Source of the DNA: Niallia endozanthoxylica
GTDB taxonomy: Bacteria > Bacillota > Bacilli > Bacillales > Cytobacillaceae
Assembly (NCBI RefSeq): GCF_008710145.1
Contig: NZ_VYKL01000018.1
Coordinates: 1 to 64,000 of the forward strand
Length of the DNA: 64,000 nt
Direction: 5' to 3'
Position numbers and translations under genes: made by a program. Under the pieces are notes generated by a model. That model worked only from the letters and a program-made list of their open reading frames with translations. It was not told where the DNA came from and searched no databases. Below are positions 35,801 through 45,514 of this stretch, piece after piece. The number at the start of each line of letters is the position of its first letter. The first letter of the stretch is position 1.

Positions 35801-36055
35801 TTGGTTTTCTAATACTAACAGATATTGTACGGCATTTGGAGGAATATATGTTACATCAATCACTCGATAGCCGATACTCAAGTGCTGGGACAAGGTTTCA
35901 GCACAATTTTTTTGTATCGGTTCCATTGGTGCATGATAGCTTGTATGGACTTGCAATACCAAATTTGTATCCATTTGGCATTTTATGATTATCACATGCT
36001 TGCCCATCCAGGCCTGACCAATCAACATCGGCTGATTTCGATACCAAGGATACAA
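35765..36055 (-). CDS. Small protein of unknown function
   Basis: A 96-residue minus-strand frame with varied, protein-like composition (WYRNQPMLIGQAWMGKHVII, SIGYRVIDVTYIPPNAVQYL) and a possible TTG start after TTAGGATG. Its 3' end overlaps the last codons of the oxidoreductase on the opposite strand. No family is recognised. The rest of 35801-36334 shows only AT-rich sequence with repeated CAGCTGATTTCG-like words. Confidence 0.4.
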   Translation of the reverse strand: MYPWYRNQPMLIGQAWMGKHVIIIKCQMDTNLVLQVHTSYHAPMEPIQKNCAETLSQHLSIGYRVIDVTYIPPNAVQYLLVLENQLSTSRNLFNLL

Positions 36056-36334
36056 TTTCTACACATCCTAACCCATATTTTAGGATATTTTATGAAAAAT
36101 CAGCTGATTTCGTTCAAAAAGGACGTTTATTTATTACAAGAACTTTTTTTATGATCATCCGAAAAGATAAAACAAATAACACTATGTGCTAATTACACAA
36201 TAAAATCATATCCTCGCCCCAATAATTTGCATAAACTTTAACATCTATCCACGTATATATTAGCCAAATAAAACACAATGCTAAAAGATGGATTAAAAAT
36301 TAGGGAATACTTTTTCGAAAACTGGAGGCAACAC

Positions 36335-37021
36335 ATGTATGACAGCGTAAAATTAACAAAGGAATTTGTAAAACAAAAATTATCCGGTGATAGCTCAGGC
36401 CATGATTGGTGGCATATTGAACGTGTCTATGCAAACAGCTTACAAATCATGCACGAAACGACTGAAGCAGTACAAAAGGAAGTAATTGAACTGGCTGCTC
36501 TCCTGCATGATATCGCTGATTGGAAATTCCATGATGGGGATGAAACGATAGGACCAAAGATAGTAAGGGAATGGCTGGAATCACTGCAGGTTGACGAGGA
36601 AGTAATCACTCATGTCTGCCAAATCGTAAAAGATATTTCTTTCAAGGGTGCTAAAGTACAAGTTGCTATGAAAAGCTTGGAGGGACAAATTGTCCAGGAT
36701 GCGGACCGATTAGATGCATTAGGAGCGATTGGTATTGCACGGACCTTTGCATACGGTGGATTAAGGGGGAGAGAACTATATAATCCATTAATTGAACCGA
36801 AAATACACGAAACAGCAGAAGATTATAAATCACAGCAAACAACCACGATTAATCATTTTTTCGAAAAACTCCTTTTACTTAGGGATAGAATGAACACACC
36901 AGCTGCGAAAAATCTTGCTAATGAAAGACATGAGTACATGGTAGAATTCCTAGAAAACTTTTTTCACGAAAGTCATCAAGAAAATTCCTTACATTATAAA
37001 TGGTTATCCAAATATAGATGA
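36335..37021 (+). CDS. HD-domain phosphohydrolase (YedJ-like)
   Basis: The 228-residue protein has the HD metal-dependent phosphohydrolase signature: H in GHDWWHIERV, HD in ALLHDIADWK and a later D in VQDADRLDALGAIG. It resembles YedJ-type proteins, thought to act on nucleotides or similar phosphomonoesters. I chose the ATG at 36335 because CTGGAGG lies seven bases upstream. It stands alone, with a long hairpin downstream. Confidence 0.88.
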   Translation: MYDSVKLTKEFVKQKLSGDSSGHDWWHIERVYANSLQIMHETTEAVQKEVIELAALLHDIADWKFHDGDETIGPKIVREWLESLQVDEEVITHVCQIVKDISFKGAKVQVAMKSLEGQIVQDADRLDALGAIGIARTFAYGGLRGRELYNPLIEPKIHETAEDYKSQQTTTINHFFEKLLLLRDRMNTPAAKNLANERHEYMVEFLENFFHESHQENSLHYKWLSKYR

Positions 37022-37031
37022 AAGCACTAAG

Positions 37032-37146
37032 GGCTGTCCTAAGAGTAAAGGTTTCAGGTACCACTATTCAATAACTAGTATCACTTTACGTAAAATGGCA
37101 ACTAGATATAAATAAAATTGGATGCTTGATATCTTATAGGACAGCC
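37032..37146 (+). terminator. Long-range hairpin after the HD gene
   Basis: GGCTGTCCTA at 37032-37041 can pair with TAGGACAGCC at 37137-37146, enclosing about 95 AT-rich bases, and a CTCTTTATCTTTT tail follows. The enclosed DNA could be a small inserted element. Confidence 0.4.
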
Positions 37147-37270
37147 ACTCTTTATCTTTTCATGAATCGTTCACAATCTTTCAGCCACTGCCATATGTAT
37201 TGTTATTTTAATATATTATAATTTGGTAGAATACATTTTTCTAATAGTTAATGTAAAGGAGTTGAACGGG

Positions 37271-38986
37271 TTGTTAAATATGAGAAAGAACTTAAAAATT
37301 GTTCATATCGTAACAATAATGGCCATTATAGCTGTTCTATTTATGGGTATTATTGGTTTCTTCAGCACAAACAGAATGGCCAGTATGAATGATGATAACC
37401 GATTGCTGTACAATGAAAATTTAATTCCGCTTACACAAATAAGCAGTATGAGAGGAACTTTTTCCAATATAAGAATTAGTGTAAGAGATTATTCGACTAG
37501 ACAGGATGTAAAGCTTCCAGACTCAATCCAAGCAGATTATAAAAAAATTACTGATTTAATTCATTCCTATAGCAGTTCTCGCGCTAATTATATTAAAAGC
37601 TCTCAAAATGATGAAGCGATGCATGTTAAAAATATTACAAAACAGCTTTCACTTTATCTATCAACATGGGAGGATGCCAAACAAGAAATTGATACTACCG
37701 GTATACTTTCTGATACTAAATTTGATGAGCTTGATTTAATTGGAACAGATTTATATGCTAGTCTGACTGCTTTAAAAGAAATGAATGAACAAGAAGCTAA
37801 ATCCGCTAATAATAACAGTTTACAAACCTATGAAAGCAGCAATAAGACTATTTTCTACTTATTTAGTTCTGTTGCTATTATATTTGGATTCATTGTCGTA
37901 ATCACTGTCATTTCTATCAAGCGTTCAGCAAAAGAAATGATTTCTCTGTTGAATACTGTGGCAAATGGAGATTTCACACTGAAAATTGATCAGGGTTATC
38001 AAAATGAATTTGGTCTAATGAAGAAAGCATTGGCGAATACTGTTGAGGATATTAAGACCATGATTCTTACAGTCAAAGAAAAATCGAAGCATATTGAATA
38101 TCAGGCGGATAACTTAGGTATCGTTTTTGAAGAAATGTCAGCTGCCACTCAAAGTGTTTCTCAGTCTATTAATGAAGTAGCAAAGGGAACCAGCTCTCAA
38201 TCAGAGAATTTAGCAGATATAACAACTATTTTGGATGACTTCCGAATGGAAATGGACAGCATCGTCATATCCATAAACAAAGTGGCTGAGAGTGCAGGGC
38301 ATGTTGATGGAATGGCTAAGGATAGCAGTACAAAAATGACTGTTTTATCAGATTCCATCATTGAAGTAAATTCTGCTGCAAAAGCTTTAAAAGACAAAAT
38401 ATCAAACCTCGAATCCAGCATTAATAAAATTAGTAATATAACCAATCTTATTAATGGTATAGCAGACCAAACCAATTTATTAGCACTCAATGCTTCCATT
38501 GAAGCGGCTAGAGCAGGGGAAGCTGGTAAAGGATTTTCTGTTGTAGCTGAGGAAATCAGAAAACTAGCTGAACAAAGCAAGCTTTCATCAGAAAACATTC
38601 ATAAACTGGTTGTTGAAATTTCCTTAGAAACGAAGGATATGGTTAATACATCAGATGATATGATTAAAGATGTAAATGATCAAATTGAAGTGACCAATAC
38701 TTCAGTCATTTCCTTTAAAAACATTATTCGTGCGATTAACGACATTATTCCTAAAATGCAAAGCATTAATGGTTCAATGGGAAAACTGCAAACAAATCAA
38801 GGTGTCATCTTGGACAAACTGCAAGGTGCTTCGGCTGTAGCACAGGAAGTGGCTGCTTCAGCTGAAGAAATTTCTTCTTCCTCCCAACAAATGAATGCTT
38901 CTACAGAAGAAGTTTCCGCTTCAGCTAATCAATTAAGTGCTATAAGTAAGGATGTCATTGTTGAAATAGATAAATTTACGTTATAA
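37271..38986 (+). CDS. Methyl-accepting chemotaxis protein
   Basis: The 571-residue transmembrane chemoreceptor has a first membrane segment at about residues 14-33, a four-helix-bundle extracellular sensor, a second membrane segment near 200-222, a HAMP-like linker and a long signalling coiled coil. The hairpin tip is intact ([34 protein letters not shown]) and binds CheA/CheW. AAAGGAG lies nine bases before the TTG at 37271, which I prefer to the unsupported upstream starts; the ATG at 37280 is also possible. The ligand is unknown. Confidence 0.92.
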   Translation: MLNMRKNLKIVHIVTIMAIIAVLFMGIIGFFSTNRMASMNDDNRLLYNENLIPLTQISSMRGTFSNIRISVRDYSTRQDVKLPDSIQADYKKITDLIHSYSSSRANYIKSSQNDEAMHVKNITKQLSLYLSTWEDAKQEIDTTGILSDTKFDELDLIGTDLYASLTALKEMNEQEAKSANNNSLQTYESSNKTIFYLFSSVAIIFGFIVVITVISIKRSAKEMISLLNTVANGDFTLKIDQGYQNEFGLMKKALANTVEDIKTMILTVKEKSKHIEYQADNLGIVFEEMSAATQSVSQSINEVAKGTSSQSENLADITTILDDFRMEMDSIVISINKVAESAGHVDGMAKDSSTKMTVLSDSIIEVNSAAKALKDKISNLESSINKISNITNLINGIADQTNLLALNASIEAARAGEAGKGFSVVAEEIRKLAEQSKLSSENIHKLVVEISLETKDMVNTSDDMIKDVNDQIEVTNTSVISFKNIIRAINDIIPKMQSINGSMGKLQTNQGVILDKLQGASAVAQEVAASAEEISSSSQQMNASTEEVSASANQLSAISKDVIVEIDKFTL

Positions 38987-39125
38987 TACTTGAACATCAT
39001 AGCTTACTACGTTTTACCATATACATATAAAAGAAGTTGATTCCTAGTTCTGTAGTGAATAAACTTCTTTTTTCTATATTTTGCAAAAAAACCATTGCCT
39101 TCCAGAATAGTTTCGCATATAATAA

Positions 39126-39151
39126 GATTAACAATTAACGATTTGTTAATC
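39126..39151 (+). promoter_or_regulatory. Predicted NrtR operator before nrtR
   Basis: Contains AATTAACGATTTGTTAATC (39133-39151), with ATTAAC-N5-GTTAAT symmetry, inside a wider GATTAACAA/TTGTTAATC inverted repeat. The same core recurs before pncA. The site is about 30 bases upstream of the nrtR start, suited to autorepression. Confidence 0.7.
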
Positions 39152-39183
39152 GAAAAGTATATAACAAGAAAGCTGGTGATTTA

Positions 39184-39984
39184 TTGTCTAGTTTTCAATC
39201 CAATGAAGAGGCGTTGAAGCATTATGATTCGAGTAAATATCGAACTCCAGATGGTTACACTTCTGATATAGCTGTTTTCACGATCATTTCACAGGAGGTG
39301 GGGGCGTATAAGCCGCCTAAGAAAACTTTAAAGCTTATGCTAATTAAGCGGGCAGCTTTAAATAGTGAAGGACTGCCAAATATAGAAGGCGGGAAATGGG
39401 CACTTCCGGGCGGCTTTATTCAACCTGATGAAACGGCTTACGAAGCAGCGGTCCGCGAACTGGAAGAAGAAACTGGAATAAATGGGGTTAAGATTAAGCA
39501 TTTTGGTGTCTATGATAAATATGGCAGAGACCGGCGCGGCTGGATTATTTCAAATGCCCATTATGCCATTGTTCCAGAGACCGTATTGGAAAAAAGAAAA
39601 GCGGCAGATGATGCTTCTGAGGTTGAGTTATTTGATATGAAAGAACTGACAAAGCTTGAGCTTGCCTTTGACCATGCACAGGTCATTAATGATGCCCTCT
39701 GGTTTATAAAAAAAGATATGTCTCTTACAACATTAGCGAAAAATTTCCTGCCAAGGGAGTTTGTTCTTTCTGAGCTGCAAGGAGTATTATTGACCGTACT
39801 AGATGAGCCATGGATTAAATTAGATTCACAGTTTTTTAGAAAAGCTCCGTCTCTGCCTTTTATTGAAAAGGTCATGCATAACGGAGAGCCGAAAAAGACA
39901 AACAAATGGTCAAAGGGAAATGCTCAGCTCTATACGTTTAATGATTATGAGCCATTTGTTTCCATTTATAGTGCTAAATATTAG
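39184..39984 (+). CDS. nrtR: NrtR-type Nudix regulator of NAD metabolism
   Basis: The 266-residue protein joins an N-terminal Nudix domain (GGKWALPGGFIQPDETAYEAAVRELEEETG; Nudix box GX5EX7REUXEEXGU at about residues 78-100) to a C-terminal winged helix (FVLSELQGVLLTVL, residues near 195-215). This is the architecture of NrtR, which binds ADP-ribose through the Nudix domain and represses NAD genes. It starts the NAD block and has a palindromic operator upstream. The Nudix box appears complete, so residual hydrolase activity is possible. A TTG start follows GGTGAT. Confidence 0.85.
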   Translation: MSSFQSNEEALKHYDSSKYRTPDGYTSDIAVFTIISQEVGAYKPPKKTLKLMLIKRAALNSEGLPNIEGGKWALPGGFIQPDETAYEAAVRELEEETGINGVKIKHFGVYDKYGRDRRGWIISNAHYAIVPETVLEKRKAADDASEVELFDMKELTKLELAFDHAQVINDALWFIKKDMSLTTLAKNFLPREFVLSELQGVLLTVLDEPWIKLDSQFFRKAPSLPFIEKVMHNGEPKKTNKWSKGNAQLYTFNDYEPFVSIYSAKY

Positions 39985-40006
39985 CCATATATTTTTTGGG
40001 GTTATT

Positions 40007-40025
40007 GATTAACATTATGTTAATC
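40007..40025 (+). promoter_or_regulatory. Predicted NrtR operator before pncA
   Basis: The 19-base perfect palindrome GATTAACATTATGTTAATC shares the ATTAAC-N5-GTTAAT core with the site before nrtR. It is 27 bases upstream of the pncA start. Confidence 0.75.
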
Positions 40026-40052
40026 GTTAATTGCCAATAAGGAGAATATTCC

Positions 40053-40601
40053 ATGAAAAAAGCATTAATTTCGATTGATTATACCGTTGATTTTGTTGCT
40101 GATGAGGGCGCATTAACATGTGGAGAGCCTGGTCAGGAAATTGAAGAGACTATTTCTAACATCACAAAGGAATTTATTGAACAAGAACATTATGTTGTAT
40201 TTGCTATTGATGCACACCAGAAAGATGACCATATGCACCCGGAATCTAAGTTGTTTCCACCGCATAATATCGTCGGAACAAAAGGACGCGATTTATATGG
40301 TTCATTAAACACCATTTATGAGAATAATAAGCACAAAGAGCATGTTTATTGGATGAACAAAACCCGATACTCCGCCTTTGCTGGAACAGATTTAGAACTG
40401 AAACTGCGTGAACGCGGGATTACAGAAATTCATTTGACCGGGGTTTGCACGGACATTTGTATCCTTCATACTGCTGTTGATGCTTATAATAAAGGCTTTA
40501 ACATCGTCATACACAAACAGGCAACAGCAAGCTTCAACCCTGCCGGACATGAGTGGGCACTACAGCATTTTGTTTCTTCACTAGGAGCCAAAGTTGTTTA
40601 A
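40053..40601 (+). CDS. pncA: Nicotinamidase
   Basis: The 182-residue isochorismatase-fold enzyme hydrolyses nicotinamide to nicotinate and ammonia. The catalytic Asp is in LISIDYTVDF, a metal His in IDAHQKDDHMHP, the Lys in MNKTRYSAF and the nucleophile Cys in LTGVCTDICIL. Length is normal. AAGGAGAA precedes the ATG. First enzyme of the salvage operon; its product feeds pncB 100 bp downstream. Confidence 0.93.
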   Translation: MKKALISIDYTVDFVADEGALTCGEPGQEIEETISNITKEFIEQEHYVVFAIDAHQKDDHMHPESKLFPPHNIVGTKGRDLYGSLNTIYENNKHKEHVYWMNKTRYSAFAGTDLELKLRERGITEIHLTGVCTDICILHTAVDAYNKGFNIVIHKQATASFNPAGHEWALQHFVSSLGAKVV

Positions 40602-40704
40602 AGGAAAATCGGTGAGCAAGTTTGATTAAGTTATAAATTATCTTTTTTTGTAAAAAATAACATTTTAAAGATGTTCGGATAAAACAATTACAGGAGGCTT
40701 CGTA

Positions 40705-42162
40705 ATGAAAGCAAATCATATAGATGACAGTTTAACCCTTCATACGGATTTATATCAAATAAATATGGCGGAAACTTATTGGGAGGACCAGATTCATAAT
40801 CGAAAGGCAGTCTTTGATCTTTATTTTCGCAAAATGCCCTTTGGAAATGGATTTGCCGTATTTGCCGGATTGGAGAAAGTAATTGAGTATTTAAATGGTT
40901 TCAGATTTTCAAAAACAGATATAGATTATTTACGGGAACAGGGGTATCAAGAGGGTTTTCTAGATTACCTAAAGGAACTTCGTTTCACTGGAAACCTTCG
41001 TTCCATGCAAGAAGGCGAGCTTGTTTTTGGAAATGAGCCGATACTACGTGTTGAATCCACTTTGGCTGAAGCACAGCTGATTGAAACAGCAATTTTAAAT
41101 ATCATCAATTATCAAACATTAATTGCAACAAAAGCAGCTCGTATGAAACAAGTAACCGGAAATGATATCCTTATGGAATTTGGCTCAAGACGGGCCCAGG
41201 AAATGGATGCAGCGATTTGGGGTGCAAGAGCTTCCTACATTGGAGGCTTTGATGCAACTAGCAATGTAAGAGCAGGAAAACTATTTGGAATTCCAGTGGC
41301 TGGTACACATGCCCATTCCTTTGTTCAGGCTTATCAAGATGAGTATACGGCGTTTCATAAATATGCTAAAACACATAAGAATTGTACGTTCCTAGTCGAC
41401 ACCTATGACACGTTAAAATCCGGTGTGCCAACTGCCATAAAAGTTGCCCAGGAATTGGGAGACACCATTGAATTCAATGGCATCCGAATCGACAGCGGTG
41501 ATTTAGCCTACCTTTCAAAAGAAGCACGAAAAATGCTGGATGATGCTGGTTTTACTAAGACAAGAATCGTGGCTTCCAATGATCTTGATGAGCAAACGAT
41601 TTTGAATCTAAAACAGGAAGGAGCCAAAATTGATAGCTGGGGAGTGGGAACGAAGTTGATTACTGCCTTCGACCAGCCGGCTTTAGGTGCTGTCTATAAA
41701 TTAGTAGCGATAGAAAACGAAAACGGTGAGCTCGAAGATACAATAAAGATTTCATCTAGCCCAGAAAAAGTTTCAACACCAGGAAAGAAAAGAGTTTACC
41801 GAATTATTGATAAAAAAGATCAAAAGTCCGAAGGCGATTATATTACATTAGAACATGAAAAACCGAACGAAGAAGAAAGTCTGCACATGTTCCATCCCGT
41901 TCATACGTATATCAGTAAAATGGTTACCCAATTTGAAGCACGGGAATTGCATAAGGATATTTATCAGAATGGAAACTTAGTTTATGAGCTTCCACCGCTG
42001 AAGGACATTCAACAATTTGTAAAAGAAAATCTTATTTTACTTTGGGATGAATATAAACGGCCGTTGAACCCTGAAGAATACCCGGTCGATTTAAGTCCAA
42101 AATGCTGGGAAAATAAAATGGAAAAGATTAAGCAGGTCAGAAAAAAGGTTGAAAGCCTTTAG
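40705..42162 (+). CDS. pncB: Nicotinate phosphoribosyltransferase
   Basis: The 485-residue enzyme makes nicotinate mononucleotide from nicotinate and PRPP. Typical features are the N-terminal TDLYQINMAETY, the catalytic region EFGSRRAQEMDAA, GTHAHSFVQAYQDE with the conserved His, RIDSGDLAYLS and GVGTKLITA. AGGAGG lies before the ATG. Acting after PncA and before a NadD-type adenylyltransferase, it completes the Preiss-Handler route in this cluster. Confidence 0.95.
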   Translation: MKANHIDDSLTLHTDLYQINMAETYWEDQIHNRKAVFDLYFRKMPFGNGFAVFAGLEKVIEYLNGFRFSKTDIDYLREQGYQEGFLDYLKELRFTGNLRSMQEGELVFGNEPILRVESTLAEAQLIETAILNIINYQTLIATKAARMKQVTGNDILMEFGSRRAQEMDAAIWGARASYIGGFDATSNVRAGKLFGIPVAGTHAHSFVQAYQDEYTAFHKYAKTHKNCTFLVDTYDTLKSGVPTAIKVAQELGDTIEFNGIRIDSGDLAYLSKEARKMLDDAGFTKTRIVASNDLDEQTILNLKQEGAKIDSWGVGTKLITAFDQPALGAVYKLVAIENENGELEDTIKISSSPEKVSTPGKKRVYRIIDKKDQKSEGDYITLEHEKPNEEESLHMFHPVHTYISKMVTQFEARELHKDIYQNGNLVYELPPLKDIQQFVKENLILLWDEYKRPLNPEEYPVDLSPKCWENKMEKIKQVRKKVESL

Positions 42163-42189
42163 TCATTTTCTCTAGAAAGGAAGTCATTC

Positions 42190-42795
42190 ATGGGGCGTTA
42201 TGGTGTGTTTGGTTCTGCATGTGATCCTATTACCATTGGACATTTAGTCACAATGGAAATGGTCATTGATAGACGAAAGCTGGACGGTATGATTCTCGTA
42301 CCGTCCTCTATTAAACGAAGGGATAAAGGGAGAGATTTAACCTCTAATGAGCATCGGCTGAACATGGCTCGGCTGGCCACAGCTGATAACCCAAAAATCC
42401 AAGTAAATACAATTGAAATGGATGCAGAAGGATGGGAAACGTATACGTATGAAACGATGAAAAAGCTAAAACAGGAATTTCCAAACGATGAGTTATTATT
42501 TGTCATGGGAGCCGATAATCTGCAAGACATTGTGAGCTGGCATAAAGGACATGAACTGATAGAAAGCAATTGTTTTATAGTAATGGGCAGAGAAGGCTAT
42601 GATATGGCGGATATTATCGCAAAAGATTCATTCTTGATAAAAAATGAACATCGTTTTGACTGTCTGAGTAAAGGGGTCAATATAGAAACGAGTTCAACAC
42701 TTATCCGCTCGAGGATAAAGGATGGATTAAGTGTGCGATATTTAGTTCCACAGCCTGCGTTAGAATATGCTTTGAAACATCGATTATATCAATAA
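42190..42795 (+). CDS. Nicotinate-nucleotide adenylyltransferase-like protein
   Basis: The 201-residue nucleotidyltransferase has the HxGH-type motif as FGSACDPITIGHL, FVMGADNLQDIVSWHKG and the C-terminal TSSTLIRSRI (the S/TSxxxR adenylate-binding motif). This is the NadD branch, converting NaMN to deamido-NAD. It lies 28 bp after pncB with AGAAAGGAAG before the ATG. The motif GSACDP departs from the canonical GGTFDP, suggesting a paralogue specific to this operon rather than the housekeeping nadD. Confidence 0.85.
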   Translation: MGRYGVFGSACDPITIGHLVTMEMVIDRRKLDGMILVPSSIKRRDKGRDLTSNEHRLNMARLATADNPKIQVNTIEMDAEGWETYTYETMKKLKQEFPNDELLFVMGADNLQDIVSWHKGHELIESNCFIVMGREGYDMADIIAKDSFLIKNEHRFDCLSKGVNIETSSTLIRSRIKDGLSVRYLVPQPALEYALKHRLYQ

Positions 42796-42832
42796 TAGAA
42801 TTCTGTTCTATCAAATGGGCGAGGTGAATCCC

Positions 42833-43618
42833 GTGTTAAATAAAGTAAAAGGGGCATTATTCGGGTTGGCAATTGGGGATGCATTAGGCGGTACTACTGA
42901 ATTTCTGACAAAAGGAGAAATTGCCCGAAAATATGGCATAGTTCAGGACATCATTGGCGGCGGCTGTTGGCATTTAGAAAAGGGGGAAACAACAGATGAT
43001 ACGGCAATGACTTTGGCAGTAGCAAAAGGGATTCTAGCAAATCCTGATCATCCGGTTGATTCGATAGGAAATGAATTTTTAAAATGGTATGCCACAAAGC
43101 CTAAAGATGTTGGTATCATTATCAGTACGGTATTAAGTACGTTTAATGGTAATTGGTTTGATAGTGCAAAAAATGCCCATTATCATATGCTTCACGAAAG
43201 ATCTGCTGGGAACGGCTCTCTCATGAGATGCCTCCCTGTTGCTCTTTACTATCAAGATGTGAAAAAAGTAGAAGCTGTCACAAGGGATCAATCCAACATG
43301 ACTCATTTTGATCGGTTGGCCGCTGAAGCATGTATTATCTATAATCGAATCGCCTTCCACGTTCTCCATGGAAAACCACTCAAAAATGCCATTCATGATG
43401 AAATCAAAGGAACGATGTATGAATCTTCTATTACCGGAGAAAAACCCGACTGTCCCCCAGATGGCTTCGTAGTGAATACGATGAAATGGGTCTTATACTG
43501 GCTGTTCACAAGCGACTCCTTTTCACAAGTTGTCATCGGTGCAGCCAACGAAGGCTTCGACACAGATACTGTTGCTGCTATTGCCGGCGGACTAGCCGGT
43601 CTCTCCTGCGGTTACTAA
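42833..43618 (+). CDS. ADP-ribosylglycohydrolase (DraG-like), possibly C-terminally shortened
   Basis: The enzyme class removes ADP-ribose from proteins or small molecules using a binuclear Mg centre. Metal ligands are visible in GDALGG, ETTDDTAMT (about residues 51-59) and GFDTDTVAAIAG. GAGGTG lies six bases before the GTG at 42833, so I place the start there. The frame meets TAA straight after GLSCGY, yet the same frame continues MIPGKFKDALLQKQEF, which looks like the family's normal C-terminal helix. The metal site is complete, so activity may survive. In an NrtR operon it may recycle ADP-ribose, the NrtR ligand. Confidence 0.85.
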   Translation: MLNKVKGALFGLAIGDALGGTTEFLTKGEIARKYGIVQDIIGGGCWHLEKGETTDDTAMTLAVAKGILANPDHPVDSIGNEFLKWYATKPKDVGIIISTVLSTFNGNWFDSAKNAHYHMLHERSAGNGSLMRCLPVALYYQDVKKVEAVTRDQSNMTHFDRLAAEACIIYNRIAFHVLHGKPLKNAIHDEIKGTMYESSITGEKPDCPPDGFVVNTMKWVLYWLFTSDSFSQVVIGAANEGFDTDTVAAIAGGLAGLSCGY

Positions 43619-43730
43619 ATGATACCAGGCAAGTTCAAAGACGCCTTATTACAAAAACAAGAATTCACAACTAGCACAAGAGCTAGTGCGGCAGAGAGAC
43701 CGTTCTTCGGCTTCCTAAACAAGCAACGGG

Positions 43731-44435
43731 GTGAGGGGATTGTTAAAACAGGTGTTTAGCCATTGGACTTTATTTGAGAAGGCCTGGCTCATGGTTTTCA
43801 CAGCTATTAATCTGTATCTTTTTTTTGCCTGGCAAGATTCGTTTCTTGGCCTAATTACTTCTTTGTCAGGGATGCTATGTGTTGTACTGGTTGCAAAAGG
43901 AAAACTAGGTAACTATTATCCCGGTATATTAAATGTTGTGTTATACGCTTATTTGTCTTATCAACAGGGCTTTTATGGAGAGGTTGCTTTAAATCTTCTG
44001 TATTTTTTACCGATGCAAATAATCGGACTCCTGTTATGGAAAAAACATCAAGCGAAAAATCAGGATATAAGTGATGTTGCTGTAAGCATGTTGGATAAAA
44101 AGAAAAAAATAATTTGGGGAATCATTATTGTTGCAGCAACGATTTTATTAGGCAATGTCTTACAGAAAATGGGCGGTGCCCAACCCTATGTAGATGCTAC
44201 TACTACTATTTTACAAATAGCTGCTCAATTATTTCTGATTAAGAGACTAGTAGAACAATGGATTACATGGATTATTGTCGACATGGTTTCCATTTGGATG
44301 TGGCTAACGGCTTTTCTGACTTCGGGGAATGATGTGACGGTCCTTATTATGTGGGTAGCCTATTTATTTAATGCCATCTACGGCTATTATAATTGGAAAA
44401 AAATTTATATCAGACAGGGGGGACATGCTGCATGA
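43731..44435 (+). CDS. pnuC: PnuC-family nicotinamide riboside transporter
   Basis: The 234-residue membrane protein has about seven segments and the PnuC signatures WQDSFLGLITSLSGMLCVVL near the N-terminus and EQWITWIIVDMVSIWMW near the C-terminus. PnuC imports nicotinamide riboside by facilitated diffusion, driven by phosphorylation inside. The stop codon overlaps the nadR start (ATGA), so importer and kinase are coupled. Start may be GTG 43731 or TTG 43740; the purine-rich GGGGTGAGGGG covers both. Confidence 0.9.
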   Translation: MRGLLKQVFSHWTLFEKAWLMVFTAINLYLFFAWQDSFLGLITSLSGMLCVVLVAKGKLGNYYPGILNVVLYAYLSYQQGFYGEVALNLLYFLPMQIIGLLLWKKHQAKNQDISDVAVSMLDKKKKIIWGIIIVAATILLGNVLQKMGGAQPYVDATTTILQIAAQLFLIKRLVEQWITWIIVDMVSIWMWLTAFLTSGNDVTVLIMWVAYLFNAIYGYYNWKKIYIRQGGHAA

Positions 44436-45454
44436 CGGTTGGATTTATTGGAGGAAAGTTTTTACCTTTACACTTGGGCCATGTATATAGTATCACCAAG
44501 GCCGCGTGTATGGTAGATGAATTGTTTGTTATTCTTAGTCATTCTGAAAAAAGAGATAGATCTCTTTGTGACAATAGCAAAGTTGACTATATTTCAGCCC
44601 AAGTCAGGTTAAGATGGTTGAGTCAGCTCACAAAAGATATGGAGAATGTTCATGTCCTTTCCATTAAAGATGAAGCAGAGAACGAGGAAGAATATGATTG
44701 GGCCCAAGGAGGTATGGCGATACGAAATACCATTGGCAAACCGATTGATATCGTTTTTAGCTCTGAGACTGCTTATACTCCGATTTTTAAGCAAATCTAT
44801 CCCAATTCAGAACATATACTGTTAGACGAGACACGAAGGAAAATACCTATATCAGCTACGAGGATTCGCAAGGAAGGACCTTTTATTCATTGGAACTATA
44901 TTCCGGATGTAGTGAAGCCATATTTTGTAAAGAAAATCGTTATCGTAGGGACTGAAAGCTGCGGTAAATCGACATTGACTAGATATTTAGCAAAATTGTT
45001 TAATACGACCGTTGTGGAAGAATACGGAAGGATGGTTTGTGATGAACTGGGAGGCTGTGACGGGCTTTTACTGCCAGAAGATTTTCAACGGATTGCATAC
45101 GGCCACAAGCTTTTAGAGCACCAAGCCATTCAAAAGGCTAATAAGGTTGTATTTATCGATACAGAAGCAATGATAACGCAATATTATTCAAAGCTCTATT
45201 GTAATCAGGAACAAAAAGTGCTCGATGAAATCGGTGATTTGCAAGACTATGACCTCTGGTTGTTATTAGAGCCGGACGTTAAATGGGTGGATGATGGATT
45301 GAGGGTTCATGGAGAACAAACCATTAGGGAAAACAATCACTTAGAATTAAAACGAATGCTTGATAGGAAAGGGATTCTGTATCAAGAGATAAAAGGGAAC
45401 TATTATGAGCGGTTGGACAGGGCTATCAAGTTGGTAAATACACTAGTAAGTTAA
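44432..45454 (+). CDS. nadR: NadR-type NMN adenylyltransferase / ribosylnicotinamide kinase
   Basis: The 340-residue bifunctional protein has an N-terminal adenylyltransferase domain with GGKFLPLHLGHVYSI and ISATRIR, then a kinase domain with P-loop GTESCGKSTLTRYLAK at about residue 170. It lacks the N-terminal DNA-binding HTH of enterobacterial NadR, so it is an enzyme only, and regulation falls to NrtR. It phosphorylates imported nicotinamide riboside and can adenylylate NMN to NAD. I chose the ATG at 44432, which overlaps the pnuC stop and has AGGGGGG about ten bases upstream. Confidence 0.92.
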   Translation: MTVGFIGGKFLPLHLGHVYSITKAACMVDELFVILSHSEKRDRSLCDNSKVDYISAQVRLRWLSQLTKDMENVHVLSIKDEAENEEEYDWAQGGMAIRNTIGKPIDIVFSSETAYTPIFKQIYPNSEHILLDETRRKIPISATRIRKEGPFIHWNYIPDVVKPYFVKKIVIVGTESCGKSTLTRYLAKLFNTTVVEEYGRMVCDELGGCDGLLLPEDFQRIAYGHKLLEHQAIQKANKVVFIDTEAMITQYYSKLYCNQEQKVLDEIGDLQDYDLWLLLEPDVKWVDDGLRVHGEQTIRENNHLELKRMLDRKGILYQEIKGNYYERLDRAIKLVNTLVS

Positions 45455-45514
45455 GACAATGGGGAATTCGGGCAATAGGCTTCAGGGGGTCAAATCCTTC
45501 CTTCTCAGCCATCT

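Noticed and set aside
37041..37136. Small insertion element between the long-range arms after the HD gene
   Set aside because: The arms could also be a plain terminator with a long loop; no target duplication or coding sequence supports an element.
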